From Natronospira proteinivora (lineage in GTDB: Bacteria > Pseudomonadota > Gammaproteobacteria > Natronospirales > Natronospiraceae), in NCBI RefSeq assembly GCF_024170465.1, contig NZ_JALJYF010000001.1, positions 1,488,001 through 1,552,000 on the forward strand: DNA of 64,000 bases, read 5' to 3'. The notes under the pieces were generated by a model. That model was not told where the DNA came from and did not search any database. It was given only the letters and a program-made list of their open reading frames with translations. Within the stretch, counting starts at the first letter, position 1. Each line of letters begins with the position of its first letter. Of this stretch, positions 8,744 through 18,156 are shown piece after piece. The translations under genes and the position numbers were made by a program.

Positions 8744-10234
8744 ATGATCCAGTCCATCAGGCAGAACTGGTTTTCCAATATCCGTGGCGATTTCCTCGCC
8801 GGTACCGTCGTTGCCCTGGCCTTGATTCCCGAAGCCATTGCCTTCTCTATCATTGCTGGTGTAGATCCCAAAGTCGGGCTTTATGCCTCATTCTGTATCG
8901 CCGCCGTTATTGCTTTCACCGGCGGCCGGTCCGGCATGATTTCAGCAGCCACCGGGGCCATGGCCCTGTTGATGGTGACTCTTGTTCGTGACCACGGCCT
9001 GGAATACCTGCTGGCAGCCACGGTCTTAACAGGCCTGATGCAGATTACGGCCGGGTACCTGAAACTGGGCAGTCTGATGCGATTTGTGTCCCGCTCGGTG
9101 GTGACTGGATTTGTGAATGCGCTGGCAATCCTGATTTTCATGGCCCAACTGCCAGAGCTAACCAATGTGACCTGGCCTGTTTATGCCCTGACACTGGCTG
9201 GCCTCGGCATCATCTACCTCTTCCCCTATATACCGTACATCGGGAAACTTCTGCCCTCACCATTGATCTGCATTGTTGCCATTACCGCCATAGCTATGTA
9301 CTGGGGCGTGGATATCCGCACCGTCGGTGACATGGGAGACCTGCCGGATACCTTGCCCGTTTTTCTCTGGCCGGATGTTCCCCTGAACCTGGAAACCCTG
9401 ATGATCATCCTGCCCTATGCCATCATGCTGACAGTAGTGGGCCTGCTGGAGTCCATGATGACCGCAACCATTGTGGATGATCTAACCGATACCAAGAGCG
9501 ACAAGAACCGGGAATGCAAGGGTCAGGGCGTGGCCAATACGGTCTCCGGTTTCTTCGGTGGCATGGCCGGCTGTGGCATGATTGGTCAGTCCATTATCAA
9601 TATCAAATCAGGTGGTCGGACCCGGCTGTCCTCTCTATTCGCTGCCGTTATTCTATTGTTACTTGTAGTCTTTCTCAGCGACTGGCTATCCATCATCCCC
9701 ATGGCCGCTCTGGTGGCGGTGATGATCATGGTCGCCATCGGCACCTTCAGTTGGGGCTCGATCATCCATCTGAAAAAGCACCCCATGTCCAGCAATATTG
9801 TCATGGTCACCACCGTGGTTGTGGTGGTCGCCACCCACAATCTGGCCTACGGGGTCTTTGTCGGGGTATTGCTGGCAGCCATGTTCTTTGCCAACAAGGT
9901 CGGGCACTATATGCATGTCCGCAGCTCCATGAATGAAGACGGCAGCCAGCGTATCTACAAAGTTGTGGGCCAGGTATTTTTCGCCTCATCAGCCCAATTC
10001 ACGGAATCCTTCGACTTCAAGGAGGCCGTGGAAAAGGTAGTCATCGACCTCACTTCCGCCCATTTCTGGGACATTACGGCGGTGGAGTCCCTGGACCGAG
10101 TCATTATCAAACTGCGTCGTGATGGCGCAGAAGTGGAAGTGGTGGGCATGAACGAAGCAAGCAGAACACTCGTCGATCGCTTTGGGGTGCACGATGATCC
10201 CAAGGAAGTGGAAAAACTCATGGGAGGCCACTGA
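8744..10234 (+). CDS. SulP family anion transporter with STAS domain
   Basis: 496 residues: about 10-12 hydrophobic segments (residues 15-400), then a C-terminal STAS domain (about residues 410-490). The SulP signature region is recognisable at the N-terminus ([20 protein letters not shown]). Family members carry sulfate, bicarbonate or other anions by Na+ symport or H+ exchange; the substrate cannot be read from sequence. The universal stress protein gene begins 2 bp after its stop, a pairing common in SulP loci, suggesting Usp modulates the transporter. Confidence 0.9.
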   Translation: MIQSIRQNWFSNIRGDFLAGTVVALALIPEAIAFSIIAGVDPKVGLYASFCIAAVIAFTGGRSGMISAATGAMALLMVTLVRDHGLEYLLAATVLTGLMQITAGYLKLGSLMRFVSRSVVTGFVNALAILIFMAQLPELTNVTWPVYALTLAGLGIIYLFPYIPYIGKLLPSPLICIVAITAIAMYWGVDIRTVGDMGDLPDTLPVFLWPDVPLNLETLMIILPYAIMLTVVGLLESMMTATIVDDLTDTKSDKNRECKGQGVANTVSGFFGGMAGCGMIGQSIINIKSGGRTRLSSLFAAVILLLLVVFLSDWLSIIPMAALVAVMIMVAIGTFSWGSIIHLKKHPMSSNIVMVTTVVVVVATHNLAYGVFVGVLLAAMFFANKVGHYMHVRSSMNEDGSQRIYKVVGQVFFASSAQFTESFDFKEAVEKVVIDLTSAHFWDITAVESLDRVIIKLRRDGAEVEVVGMNEASRTLVDRFGVHDDPKEVEKLMGGH

Positions 10235-10236
10235 TC

Positions 10237-11091
10237 ATGAAACATATCTTTGCCTGTATCGATGGCTCACCGTCATCCGAAGCGGTCTGTGATGCCGGCG
10301 CCTGGGTCAGCCAGCGTGTTGGTCGTAAACTGATCTTGCTGCATGTACTGGATAAAAAGGTCTTCCCCACCCGGACGGATTTGAGCGGCAACCTAGGCGT
10401 GGACACTCGTGACCATCTTCTTGACGAGCTGGCCGAATTGGATGCCCGACGCAGCAAGTTGGCCCTGGAAGCGGGGAAAAGGCAGTTACAGGTGGCCGTG
10501 GCTCGCGTCAAAACAAAGGGCGTGGACTCCCCGGAAACCCTCCAGCGCCATGGTCACTTCGTGGAATCCCTGGCTGAGCTCCAGGAAGATACCCGCCTGC
10601 TGGTACTTGGTCGCCAGGGCGAAGCGCATGACAGTGGTGAGGGAATCGGCAGCAATCTGGAAAACGTGATCCGCACCCTGAGTTGCCGGATACTGATCAC
10701 CCCACCCGATTTCATACCGCCCAAAAAAGTACTGCTGGCCTATGACGCCAGCCCCACCGCCAAGAAGGTACTTTACATCGTCTCTCGCAGCCCACTGTTC
10801 AAGGGCATCCCCATCCACTTGCTGATAGTGGGTGAGAGTAGCGAAGAGAAACAGCGCCTGCTGGACGAGGCCAGGGAACAGCTGGAAAAAGAAGGCCACG
10901 CCGGTGTGATAACTGCTTTAAAGCCCGGTGAAGTAGAGGAAACCATGCTGGGCTATCTGGCTGATGAAGAGTTGGACATGATCATCATGGGTGCCTATGG
11001 CCACTCGCGCATTCGCCAGTTCCTGGTGGGCAGTACGACGACAAATCTCCTGCGCAAGAGTCCAGTACCGATCCTGTTGATGCGGCAATAA
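10237..11091 (+). CDS. Tandem-domain universal stress protein
   Basis: 284 residues made of two UspA folds (about 1-145 and 155-284). The second domain keeps the ATP-binding loop pattern G-x2-G-x9-S/T in GAYGHSRIRQFLVGSTT near the C-terminus; the first domain lacks a clean version. It is translationally adjacent to the SulP gene (2 bp gap). It is cytoplasmic and probably senses nucleotide state or stress. It may regulate the co-encoded transporter, which is inference from context. Confidence 0.9.
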   Translation: MKHIFACIDGSPSSEAVCDAGAWVSQRVGRKLILLHVLDKKVFPTRTDLSGNLGVDTRDHLLDELAELDARRSKLALEAGKRQLQVAVARVKTKGVDSPETLQRHGHFVESLAELQEDTRLLVLGRQGEAHDSGEGIGSNLENVIRTLSCRILITPPDFIPPKKVLLAYDASPTAKKVLYIVSRSPLFKGIPIHLLIVGESSEEKQRLLDEAREQLEKEGHAGVITALKPGEVEETMLGYLADEELDMIIMGAYGHSRIRQFLVGSTTTNLLRKSPVPILLMRQ

Positions 11092-11107
11092 TTAGGAGAG
11101 GCAGCGC

Positions 11108-11324
11108 ATGCCACTGATTACTGAAATGCTCCATCCCGAATTGAGCTGCCTCGATGGTCGCTGCCTCCGGCGGCAGTATAGATGTGGGTGAAGCCCTGGC
11201 CCACAACCAGGCAGTGATGGCACGACGGGAAAAAACCATGGGCCTGTCCATCCAGCGGGAGACCTTCATGCTGGGGCAGCTGTCAGAAAAGTTAGGGGGG
11301 AATAACCAGTCTGCCGTAGCCTGA
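11108..11324 (+). pseudogene. Small ORF split by an apparent +1 frameshift
   Basis: ATG 11108 has a good Shine-Dalgarno (TTAGGAGAG) but its frame stops after 27 codons. A second frame, open from the TGA at 11142 to 11324, reads as a compact 56-residue amphipathic helical protein from ATG 11154 (...GEALAHNQAVMARREKTMG...), yet has no ribosome site of its own. Removing one base near 11143-11146 joins the two into one protein of about 71 residues. So this is either a broken gene, a sequencing error or a frameshifted gene. It follows the Usp gene closely and may belong to the same operon. Family unknown. Confidence 0.45.
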
Positions 11325-11348
11325 TTCAGGCTGTGCAGGGAAGGCAGA

Positions 11349-11972
11349 TCAGGCCGATTGGCCGAGCTGCGCCTCGGCGAGCTGAAAGCGAGCCATCTGG
11401 GTGGAACTCCCAAGCCCGGGATAGACGGGCCCAATGTCAAAAAAACGCACCTGATAGCCCTGGCGCTCGGCCACACCATACGCCCAGTGCCGAAACTTCG
11501 CCCGATCCCATTCAAAATAATGACCGGGGTGGCGTTTCTCGCCGGGAGCCATGCCATGGACGGGGTTGTACTCGGCATTGGGCGTGGTCACCAACACCAG
11601 ATGCGGTCGCGCATGGCCGAAAACTGCCCCCTCCACGCGGGACAGACGGCCAGGTTCGATGTGCTCGATGGTCTCGAGCATGACCGCGGCGTCAAACCCC
11701 TTCAGCCGCCGGTCAGTCTCCTCAAAGGACGCCCGATGAACCCGGACGCGAGCACTCTGGTCCAGCGGATCCAACCCCAAGGTCCGGCGCGCGGCCTGCA
11801 ACGCCTTTTCATCGATATCGATGCCCACCACCTTTTCAAAGCGGGGCTCTTCCCGCAGCCGCATCAGCAACTCCCCCGTGCCACAGCCCAGGTCCTGGAC
11901 CGAGCGCACACCGTCGCAGCGCAGTTGGGAGAGGATGGTTTGCAGGCGTTCTTCGTGCAGGGGAGAGGGCAT
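11349..11972 (-). CDS. Hen1-type RNA 3'-terminal 2'-O-methyltransferase domain protein (stand-alone)
   Basis: 207 residues forming one Rossmann methyltransferase: motif I DLGCGTGE (27-34), acidic VVGIDID (48-54). The metal-binding set peculiar to Hen1 is present: E100-x-x-E103-H104 in LETIEHIEP, and H151 in GHYFEW. Hen1 methylates the 2'-OH of an RNA 3' end; in bacterial RNA-repair operons it is fused to an N-terminal domain and paired with Pnkp, both absent here. Upstream of ATG 11972 no strong ribosome site is visible. The role (tRNA repair, protection of RNA ends) is inferred from the motif set. Confidence 0.8.
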   Translation of the reverse strand: MPSPLHEERLQTILSQLRCDGVRSVQDLGCGTGELLMRLREEPRFEKVVGIDIDEKALQAARRTLGLDPLDQSARVRVHRASFEETDRRLKGFDAAVMLETIEHIEPGRLSRVEGAVFGHARPHLVLVTTPNAEYNPVHGMAPGEKRHPGHYFEWDRAKFRHWAYGVAERQGYQVRFFDIGPVYPGLGSSTQMARFQLAEAQLGQSA

Positions 11973-12172
11973 GAGCGTTGAAAATCTACGGCATGAAAAG
12001 CGCGGAGAGTAGCATATCCGGGCTCTGAAGGCTCACCAGAGGTCATGCCGGGCGCTGGATCCGAGTCTGGCGTAATCACTATTGCATCCCGTTCCCGGAC
12101 AAATGGGCCGCAAAGCCCTCCCGTGCTTCACGCGTGATCTCGGCCAGGTCAGATGACGCTGTTCTTAGCGCG

Positions 12173-12751
12173 CTAATATATGAACTTCACCCCTAAGCTC
12201 AGAGCAGATAGATCATAGCCGCTCTCATCTAAATACTGTGTGTACTCAATATTCAAACCAAATTGGTCTGATGAATAAATATCCACACCGAAGCCGTAGG
12301 AAAACCCGCTGTCAGTATCAGAATCCGAAAAGCCATTGGTCGAAAATGTCGCTTTGGCGTCTGTGAAACCGAATAAGCCATAAATGGATGCGGATTGTCC
12401 TAACGGAAAATGCCCGACAGCATAGACACCAAACAGGCGATCAAGCTCCATATCAACGTCCACGGCAAGGCCAAAATCATCAATACGAACCGTGTCATCA
12501 GAAAGTCCTAAGCCGAGCCGCCCTTCAATAGCAACCTGATTTGCAAAAAAGTGCCCGAGACGTCCTGTAAGCAACGTAGGATTAGCATCGTTCGAGACAC
12601 CATCCTCATCGTAAGCCAGCTGGGAAAAGTGCACTCCTCCATACGACGTCCCATGGTCTATGGAGCTACCCATAGCAATAGATGGCGAAGCAATAGCTAG
12701 CGAAACCAACAGCGCAAAACATACTATCCGAGAAGAGACAACATTCTTCAT
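12173..12751 (-). CDS. Outer-membrane beta-barrel protein (OmpA/OmpW-like porin fold)
   Basis: 192 residues from ATG 12751 (GGGGGTGA upstream). There is a signal peptide ending near SIA (about residue 26), then alternating hydrophobic/polar strands (GGVHFSQLAY, GFSYGFGVDIY, YDLSALSLGVKFIY) ending in an aromatic residue, as required for outer-membrane insertion. It is about the size of an eight-stranded barrel. Base composition is lower in GC than its neighbours, suggesting acquisition. The specific function is not recognisable. Confidence 0.75.
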   Translation of the reverse strand: MKNVVSSRIVCFALLVSLAIASPSIAMGSSIDHGTSYGGVHFSQLAYDEDGVSNDANPTLLTGRLGHFFANQVAIEGRLGLGLSDDTVRIDDFGLAVDVDMELDRLFGVYAVGHFPLGQSASIYGLFGFTDAKATFSTNGFSDSDTDSGFSYGFGVDIYSSDQFGLNIEYTQYLDESGYDLSALSLGVKFIY

Positions 12752-12856
12752 TTCACCCCCCCATTGGTGGTTGAATTCACTTGGCACTTCAACGTTTAGT
12801 TTAAGTTGCAAGAATAATAATGCAACACAAACTATCGAATAATAAAGCGTAGATCA

Positions 12857-13195
12857 TTAACCTTCAGTCACCCTGGCTGGGAATCTGAGCGTGCGATCAT
12901 AGGCTTCCATTGACTCCATAGTAGAGAAGTCGAACTGATATTCGTAGCCGATAATTCCGTGCCCGGTGGGTTAGTAGAACTAATCGACATAGACATTATT
13001 GTCCTTCATTCGGCCTTCGAGTGCTCTGGCACTGGATTCGAAAGAGCTGTCATTGCCATCCGTGATGAAAACCGGAGGTTAGTCGGGTGTCATATTCTGC
13101 TTAGCGGGAGCGAGTTCATAATTGATCGAGACAATGGTATAGCCATGGGCGGCCTGGGAGGCTTCAGGGCATTGCAATACGTGCACCGGAAATCT
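12857..13195 (-). pseudogene. Remnant of an alpha/beta-hydrolase (esterase/lipase) gene
   Basis: Read on the minus strand, three pieces in different frames resemble a carbohydrate-esterase type hydrolase: an N-proximal piece (HGYTIVSINYELAP, ends with TAA near 13080), a middle piece (PPVFITDGNDSSFES, about 13076-12976, then a stop), and a C-terminal piece (GHGIIGYEYQFDF, about 12964-12860, stop 12857-12859). The nucleophile-elbow part that should lie between the first two is missing. It is therefore an internally deleted, stop-containing gene ruin just upstream of arsR. Confidence 0.55.
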
Positions 13196-13219
13196 ATAAT
13201 CGTTATTCGACGATAATCG
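13172..13219 (+). promoter_or_regulatory. arsR promoter with ArsR operator O1
   Basis: A -35 element TTGCAA (13172-13177), a 17-bp spacer and a perfect -10 TATAAT (13195-13200). Directly downstream is CGTTATTCG-A-CGATAATCG (13201-13219), an imperfect palindrome with the same layout as the site before the ACR3 gene. Binding of the encoded ArsR here would block transcription start, giving autorepression relieved by arsenite. Confidence 0.75.
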
Positions 13220-13237
13220 AAATGGAGTATTCCCGTA

Positions 13238-13552
13238 ATGCCCGAGACCTGTTGCCATCCAGCCAATCTGGATCTGACCCCCGAGGCCCGCGACGAGCAA
13301 CTCGCCGCCATGGCCCGTGCGCTGGGCAATCCGGCCCGGGTGCGCCTGTTGCGGTATATCGCGAGCCAGGACGAATGCATCAGCGGGGAACTGGTGGATT
13401 ACATCGGCCTGGCCCAGTCCACCGTCTCCGAGCATTTGCGCATCCTCAAGGAAGCCGGGCTTGTAGTGGCCGAGCCCCGCCCGCCCCGGACCTGCTTCAA
13501 GGCCAACCGGGACGCCCTGGATCGCTTCCGGGATTTGCTGAACGCCCTGTAA
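13238..13552 (+). CDS. arsR: ArsR-family arsenic-responsive repressor
   Basis: 104 residues with a winged helix-turn-helix (recognition helix around AQSTVSEHLRIL, 59-70). Cysteines C5-C6 at the N-terminus, C47 in the helix before the HTH and C86 are candidate As(III) ligands. The classic ELCVCDL box is replaced by DECISGEL, so the ligand set is of a variant type. It heads the ars operon, 52 bp before the efflux gene, behind its own promoter and operator. A TGGAG Shine-Dalgarno precedes the ATG. Confidence 0.9.
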   Translation: MPETCCHPANLDLTPEARDEQLAAMARALGNPARVRLLRYIASQDECISGELVDYIGLAQSTVSEHLRILKEAGLVVAEPRPPRTCFKANRDALDRFRDLLNAL

Positions 13553-13574
13553 GGCATTTTTTTAACACATTTAT

Positions 13575-13593
13575 CGTTTTTCGACGAAAAACG
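13575..13593 (+). promoter_or_regulatory. ArsR operator O2 upstream of the arsenite efflux gene
   Basis: A perfect 9-bp palindrome CGTTTTTCG-A-CGAAAAACG located 11 bp before the ACR3 start. It shares 15 of 19 positions with operator O1 upstream of arsR, which argues for the same protein binding both. Confidence 0.75.
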
Positions 13594-13604
13594 AAAGGTA
13601 GACC

Positions 13605-14732
13605 ATGAGCCAGCCTGAGCAGACAGCCAGCCAACCCACCCGAAAACGGCTCGGCCTGCTGGATCGTTTTCTGACCCTGTGGATTTTTCTCGCCATGGGC
13701 GTTGGCGTTGTCCTGAGCACGATCTTCCCGGGGCTGCCGGACGGCCTGGAATCCATGAACATTGGCGAGACCAACATCCCCATCGCCATTGGCCTTATCC
13801 TGATGATGTATCCACCCCTGGCCCGGGTCCGCTACCACGAACTGCCCCAGGTGTTTCGGGACTGGCGGGTGCTGAGCCTGTCGCTGGTGCAAAACTGGTT
13901 GATTGGCCCGGTGCTGATGTTTGCCCTGGCGGTCATCTTCCTGCGAGATCACCCCGAGTACATGACCGGCCTGATTCTCATCGGCCTGGCTCGCTGCATT
14001 GCCATGGTCATCGTCTGGAATCAGCTTGCCGGTGGCAACAATCAATATGTCGCGGGCCTGGTGGCTTTCAACAGCCTCTTTCAGCTGGCCTTTTTCAGTG
14101 TCTATGCCTGGTTCTTTCTGAGTGTGCTGCCCGGCTGGATCGGGCTCGGCGGCCAGGTCATTGATGTGGGCTTCATGACCATTGCCCAGGCCGTGCTCAT
14201 CTATCTCGGCATTCCCTTCCTGGCGGGTTTTCTGACCCGGCTGTGGCTAACCCGTCGCAAGGGCGAGGACTGGTATGAGAAGCGCTTTATCCCCACCATC
14301 AGTCCCCTGACCCTGGTGGCTCTGTTGTTCACTATCATTGCCATGTTCAGCCTCAAGGGTGCCGCCATACTGGAGCTGCCCCTGGATGCGCTTCGTATTG
14401 CCGTGCCGCTGGCTATCTACTTTGTAACCATGTTTGTGGTGAGCTTTTTCATGGGCCGGCTCATCCAGGCCGATTACCCGCGAACCACGGCCGTGGCCTT
14501 TACCGCAGCCTCCAACAACTTCGAGCTCGCCATTGCGGTGGCCATCGCCACCTTCGGCCTGGGCTCTGCCGTGGCCTTCGCCACCATCATCGGCCCCTTG
14601 GTGGAAGTACCGGTACTCATTGCTCTGGTGAATGTGGCCCTCTGGCTAAAACGCCGTTATTTCAATGGCGCTGACTGGCGCCCCATGGGCCAATCAGCCC
14701 AAACGAAGAGGGAGGCTCAAAGCCATGACTGA
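13605..14732 (+). CDS. arsB: ACR3-type arsenite efflux permease
   Basis: 375 residues with about ten membrane helices. The ACR3 hallmark cysteine occurs in GLARCIAMV (C131), needed for As(III) recognition in characterised members, and the conserved [14 protein letters not shown] stretch lies near residue 300. The protein extrudes arsenite using the proton motive force. Its 3' end overlaps arsC by 8 bp, so translation is coupled. The gene is often called acr3 or arsB(ACR3). Confidence 0.93.
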   Translation: MSQPEQTASQPTRKRLGLLDRFLTLWIFLAMGVGVVLSTIFPGLPDGLESMNIGETNIPIAIGLILMMYPPLARVRYHELPQVFRDWRVLSLSLVQNWLIGPVLMFALAVIFLRDHPEYMTGLILIGLARCIAMVIVWNQLAGGNNQYVAGLVAFNSLFQLAFFSVYAWFFLSVLPGWIGLGGQVIDVGFMTIAQAVLIYLGIPFLAGFLTRLWLTRRKGEDWYEKRFIPTISPLTLVALLFTIIAMFSLKGAAILELPLDALRIAVPLAIYFVTMFVVSFFMGRLIQADYPRTTAVAFTAASNNFELAIAVAIATFGLGSAVAFATIIGPLVEVPVLIALVNVALWLKRRYFNGADWRPMGQSAQTKREAQSHD

Positions 14733-15150
14733 CAGCGCGCACGAAAAAAGCATCCTGTTCCTCTGCGTGGCCAATGCGGCCCGCAGCCAGATGGCCGAAG
14801 GCCTGGCCCGAACCCTGCTCCCGGACGATTGGCGCATTGCCTCGGCCGGCTCCGAGCCCGGCACACTGGACCCGCGCGCAGTCACTGTCATGCAGGAAAT
14901 CGGCATCGACATCAGCGACCAGTATTCCAAGTCCATCGACAGCCTGGATCTCACGAGCTACCACTGGATCATCACCCTCTGCCAAGAGGAAGTGTGCCCC
15001 ATCGTTTCTGGTCAGTTCGAGCGTAAACACTGGCCGAGCCCCGACCCGGCCAGGCACGAGTCTGACGATCTCGACGGCTTCCGAGAAACCCGAGAGGCGA
15101 TAAAAACAATGCTGAAAACCCAGTTCAGGGAACATCTCGAAGGGACTTGA
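14725..15150 (+). CDS. arsC: Thioredoxin-type arsenate reductase, low-Mr tyrosine-phosphatase fold
   Basis: 141 residues from ATG 14725, overlapping the efflux gene. The catalytic P-loop C14-x5-R20 (CVANAAR) is followed by SQMAEG, and a second redox pair C86/C91 (TLCQEEVCP) matches the three-cysteine relay of thioredoxin-coupled ArsC. A D-P pair (SPDPAR, about 105) provides the general acid. It reduces As(V) to As(III) in the cytoplasm for the co-encoded pump. The ORF opens 60 bp earlier, but that stretch lies in the permease gene. Confidence 0.92.
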   Translation: MTDSAHEKSILFLCVANAARSQMAEGLARTLLPDDWRIASAGSEPGTLDPRAVTVMQEIGIDISDQYSKSIDSLDLTSYHWIITLCQEEVCPIVSGQFERKHWPSPDPARHESDDLDGFRETREAIKTMLKTQFREHLEGT

Positions 15151-15321
15151 GTAAAACGTTACTCAGATTGATCGAAATCAAGCGTTGGGCGCGTGGAAGA
15201 TTTATGATGAACCCTGGGGTGAATGGAGGGGCGCTTGCACAGCCAGGAGGCGCCCGCCTCCCAGATGATGCCCACAAGATCGCCAAGGGCAATTTCCGGT
15301 CTGTACACGGGCTAACAGGCT

Positions 15322-18132
15322 ATGGCGCAGGATTCGAGTCATCACCAGGCCAACTGCCAACGCTGGCATACGCTATCCGCGGAGGAAGTGCGTGAGGCCC
15401 AGGGTGTAGGACGGGAGGGGCTGAGCAGCGATGAAGCCCAAGCGCGGCTAGAGGAACACGGCCGGAACGAGCTCAAGCGCCCGGAGGGCAGCAGCACCCT
15501 GAAACGCTTTCTGCGCCATTTCCACAACATCCTGATCTACATTCTCATTGCCGCCGCGATCGGCACCGCCCTGCTGGGCCATTGGGTAGACACCGCCGTA
15601 ATTGCGACAGTGGTATTGATCAATACCCTGATTGGCTTTGTCCAGGAGGGCAAAGCGGAAAAGGCGCTGGATGCCATTCGTAAGCTGCTCTCACCCGTAG
15701 CGTTGGTGGTGCGGGATGGCAAGCGCCGCGAGATCCCCGCCGACGAGATCGTCCCCGGTGATCTGGTTCATCTGCAAGCCGGTGACAAGATCCCGGCGGA
15801 CCTGCGCCTGGTGGACACCAAGAACCTGCGCATCGAAGAAGCCGCCCTGACCGGGGAATCGGTACCGGTGGAGAAGGACCTGGCCCCGGTGACAGACGAT
15901 GCCCCGCTGGGTGACCGGGCCTGCATAGCCTACTCCGGCACGCTGGTCACCTTTGGCCGCGGCGTGGGCGTGGTGGTGGCCACCGGTGACGGCACGGAGA
16001 TTGGCCGCATTTCCAGCATGCTGGGCGAGGTGGAGAGCCTCCAGACCCCGCTGGTGCGCCAGGTGGAACAGTTTGGCCGCTGGCTCGCCGCCATTATTAT
16101 TGCCATCTCCGTGGCCACCTTCGCCTTTGGCTACTGGGTGCGCAGCTACCCCCTGGACGAAATGTTCCTGGCTGCCGCCAGCCTGGCGGTATCCACCATC
16201 CCCGAAGGCCTGCCCGCCATCATGACCATCGCCCTGGCCATTGGCGTGCAGAAGATGGCTAGGCGCAATGCCATCATTCGCAAGCTGCCCGCCGTGGAGA
16301 CCCTGGGTTCGGTATCCGCGATTTGCTCCGACAAGACCGGTACCCTCACCCGCAATGAAATGACCGTGCAGGTGCTCGCCTTTGCCGACCGGCAGGTGGA
16401 AGTGGACGGCGTGGGTTATGCCCCCCATGGAGAATTCTCCGCCGAAGGCCGTGACATCAACCCGGAGGATGAGCCGTCGCTCTGGGAGACCTTGCAGGCC
16501 GGCCTGCTCTGCAATGATGCGCAGCTCTACCAGCAAAATGGCGACTGGGTCATGGAAGGCGACCCCACCGAAGGGGCCCTGCTCACTGTGGCCTGCAAGG
16601 CAGGCTTCGACCCACAGCAGCATCATGAACACCATCCCCGCATCGATGGCCTGCCCTTCGATTCCGATACCAAGTACATGGCCACCCTGCACCACGATCA
16701 TCGTGGCCATGAAGTGATCTACCTCAAGGGCGCCCCGGAACGCCTGCTGTCCTTATGTGACCGACAGATGGGACGACAGGGGCCCGAGCCACTGGATACC
16801 ACCCATTGGGACAGGATCATGGATGCCATTGCCGGCCGCGGACAGCGACTACTGGCAATCGCCGCCCGTGATGCCGACTCCGGGCAAAGCACCCTGGACT
16901 ATGAGCATGTGGAACAAGGGCATTTCACCCTGATGGCTGTAGTCGGCATCATGGACCCGCCCCGGGATGAGGCCATCCGAGCCGTCGAGGAATGCATCAC
17001 CGCCGGTATCCGCGTAAAAATGATCACCGGCGACCATCTCATCACCGCCAGCGCCGTGGGCGAGATGCTCGGTATTCATCGTCAGGGCCAATATCAGGAA
17101 GGCGATCAGGATGGAGGCCAGGAGGAGTGTCGGGCCATCAGCGGGCAGCAGCTGGATGACATGGACGATCAGGCCCTGCGGGTGGTGGTGGCAAACACGG
17201 ACGTCTTCGCCCGCACCACCCCGGAACACAAGCTGCGCCTGGTCGAGGCCCTGCAGGCGGGTGGACGCATCGTGGCCATGACCGGCGATGGCGTGAACGA
17301 TGCCCCCGCTCTCAAGCGTTCGGATGTGGGCGTGGCCATGGGCCGCAAGGGCACCGAGGCCGCCAAGGAAGCCTCCGAGATGGTGCTGGCCGATGACAAC
17401 TTCGCCTCCATCGCCCACGCCGTGGAGGAAGGCCGCACGGTCTACGACAATATCCGCAAGGCCATCCTGCACATGCTGCCCTGTAATGCCGGGCAGTCAC
17501 TGACCATCATGATGGCCATCCTCATGGGCCTGGCCCTGCCCCTGACCCCGGTCCAGGTACTGTGGGTGAACATGGTCACCTCCGTGACCCTGGCCATGTC
17601 CCTGGCCTTCCAACCCAGCGAACCCGGCGTCATGTCCCGACCACCCCGCGAAGCAGATGCCCCCCTGTTGAGCGGCTTTCTGCTCTGGCGCATTCCCTTC
17701 GTGGCCATCTTGCTCTGGATCGGCACCTTCGGTCACTTCGTCTACATGGAGCAGCTGACCGATGCCTCCGAGGAATTGGCCCGCACCGTCGCCATCAACA
17801 CCCTGGTGGCCGGCCAGGCCTTCTACCTTCTGAACCTTCGGCTAATCTTCCAGCCGGTACTCACGGGCTGGGAACTCTTCCGCTCCAAGGCCATATGGTC
17901 TGCCCTGGGCATTCTGGTGATCCTGCAACTGAGCTTCACCTACCTCCCCTTCATGAATACCCTCTTCGGCCTGGAACCCATCGGCCTGTCCGACTGGACC
18001 CGCATAATGGCCTTCGGCCTGGCAGTATTCATCATCGTGGAACTGGAGAAGTGGGTATTGCGGAGGACTTCCTGGGTGGAGACTGGAGATGGCGAGACCA
18101 ACCCGCCTTCAAATCAACCAAGGCGCGCCTGA
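15322..18132 (+). CDS. Type II cation-transporting P-type ATPase (Ca2+-ATPase-like)
   Basis: 936 residues. Motifs appear in order: actuator TGES (177-180), M4 PEGLP (294-298), phosphorylation DKTGT (D337), and hinge TGDGVNDAPA (654-663), with ten predicted helices including six at the C-terminal end. PEGLP and length point to P2A/P2B pumps exporting Ca2+ (or Mn2+/Na+). The ribosome site before ATG 15322 is weak. It is 170 bp after arsC and in the same direction, but not part of known ars operons. The gene ends convergently with an acetyltransferase. Confidence 0.9.
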   Translation: MAQDSSHHQANCQRWHTLSAEEVREAQGVGREGLSSDEAQARLEEHGRNELKRPEGSSTLKRFLRHFHNILIYILIAAAIGTALLGHWVDTAVIATVVLINTLIGFVQEGKAEKALDAIRKLLSPVALVVRDGKRREIPADEIVPGDLVHLQAGDKIPADLRLVDTKNLRIEEAALTGESVPVEKDLAPVTDDAPLGDRACIAYSGTLVTFGRGVGVVVATGDGTEIGRISSMLGEVESLQTPLVRQVEQFGRWLAAIIIAISVATFAFGYWVRSYPLDEMFLAAASLAVSTIPEGLPAIMTIALAIGVQKMARRNAIIRKLPAVETLGSVSAICSDKTGTLTRNEMTVQVLAFADRQVEVDGVGYAPHGEFSAEGRDINPEDEPSLWETLQAGLLCNDAQLYQQNGDWVMEGDPTEGALLTVACKAGFDPQQHHEHHPRIDGLPFDSDTKYMATLHHDHRGHEVIYLKGAPERLLSLCDRQMGRQGPEPLDTTHWDRIMDAIAGRGQRLLAIAARDADSGQSTLDYEHVEQGHFTLMAVVGIMDPPRDEAIRAVEECITAGIRVKMITGDHLITASAVGEMLGIHRQGQYQEGDQDGGQEECRAISGQQLDDMDDQALRVVVANTDVFARTTPEHKLRLVEALQAGGRIVAMTGDGVNDAPALKRSDVGVAMGRKGTEAAKEASEMVLADDNFASIAHAVEEGRTVYDNIRKAILHMLPCNAGQSLTIMMAILMGLALPLTPVQVLWVNMVTSVTLAMSLAFQPSEPGVMSRPPREADAPLLSGFLLWRIPFVAILLWIGTFGHFVYMEQLTDASEELARTVAINTLVAGQAFYLLNLRLIFQPVLTGWELFRSKAIWSALGILVILQLSFTYLPFMNTLFGLEPIGLSDWTRIMAFGLAVFIIVELEKWVLRRTSWVETGDGETNPPSNQPRRA

Positions 18133-18156
18133 TCAAGCGATTACCGTTCAGGCGCG
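18122..18156. terminator. Hairpin shared by the ends of two convergent genes
   Basis: CGCGCCTGA and TCAGGCGCG form a 9-bp perfect stem with a 15-nt loop. The left arm is the last codons and stop of the P-type ATPase gene; the right arm is the last codons and stop of the opposing acetyltransferase gene. No T-run follows, so termination activity is only a possibility. Confidence 0.35.

Noticed and set aside
15246-15261. GGAGGCG/CGCCTCC palindrome after arsC as a terminator
   Set aside because: The loop is only 2 nt and no T-run follows.
15147-15395. 82-codon ORF between arsC and the P-type ATPase
   Set aside because: It overlaps both neighbours in another frame and the sequence is not protein-like.
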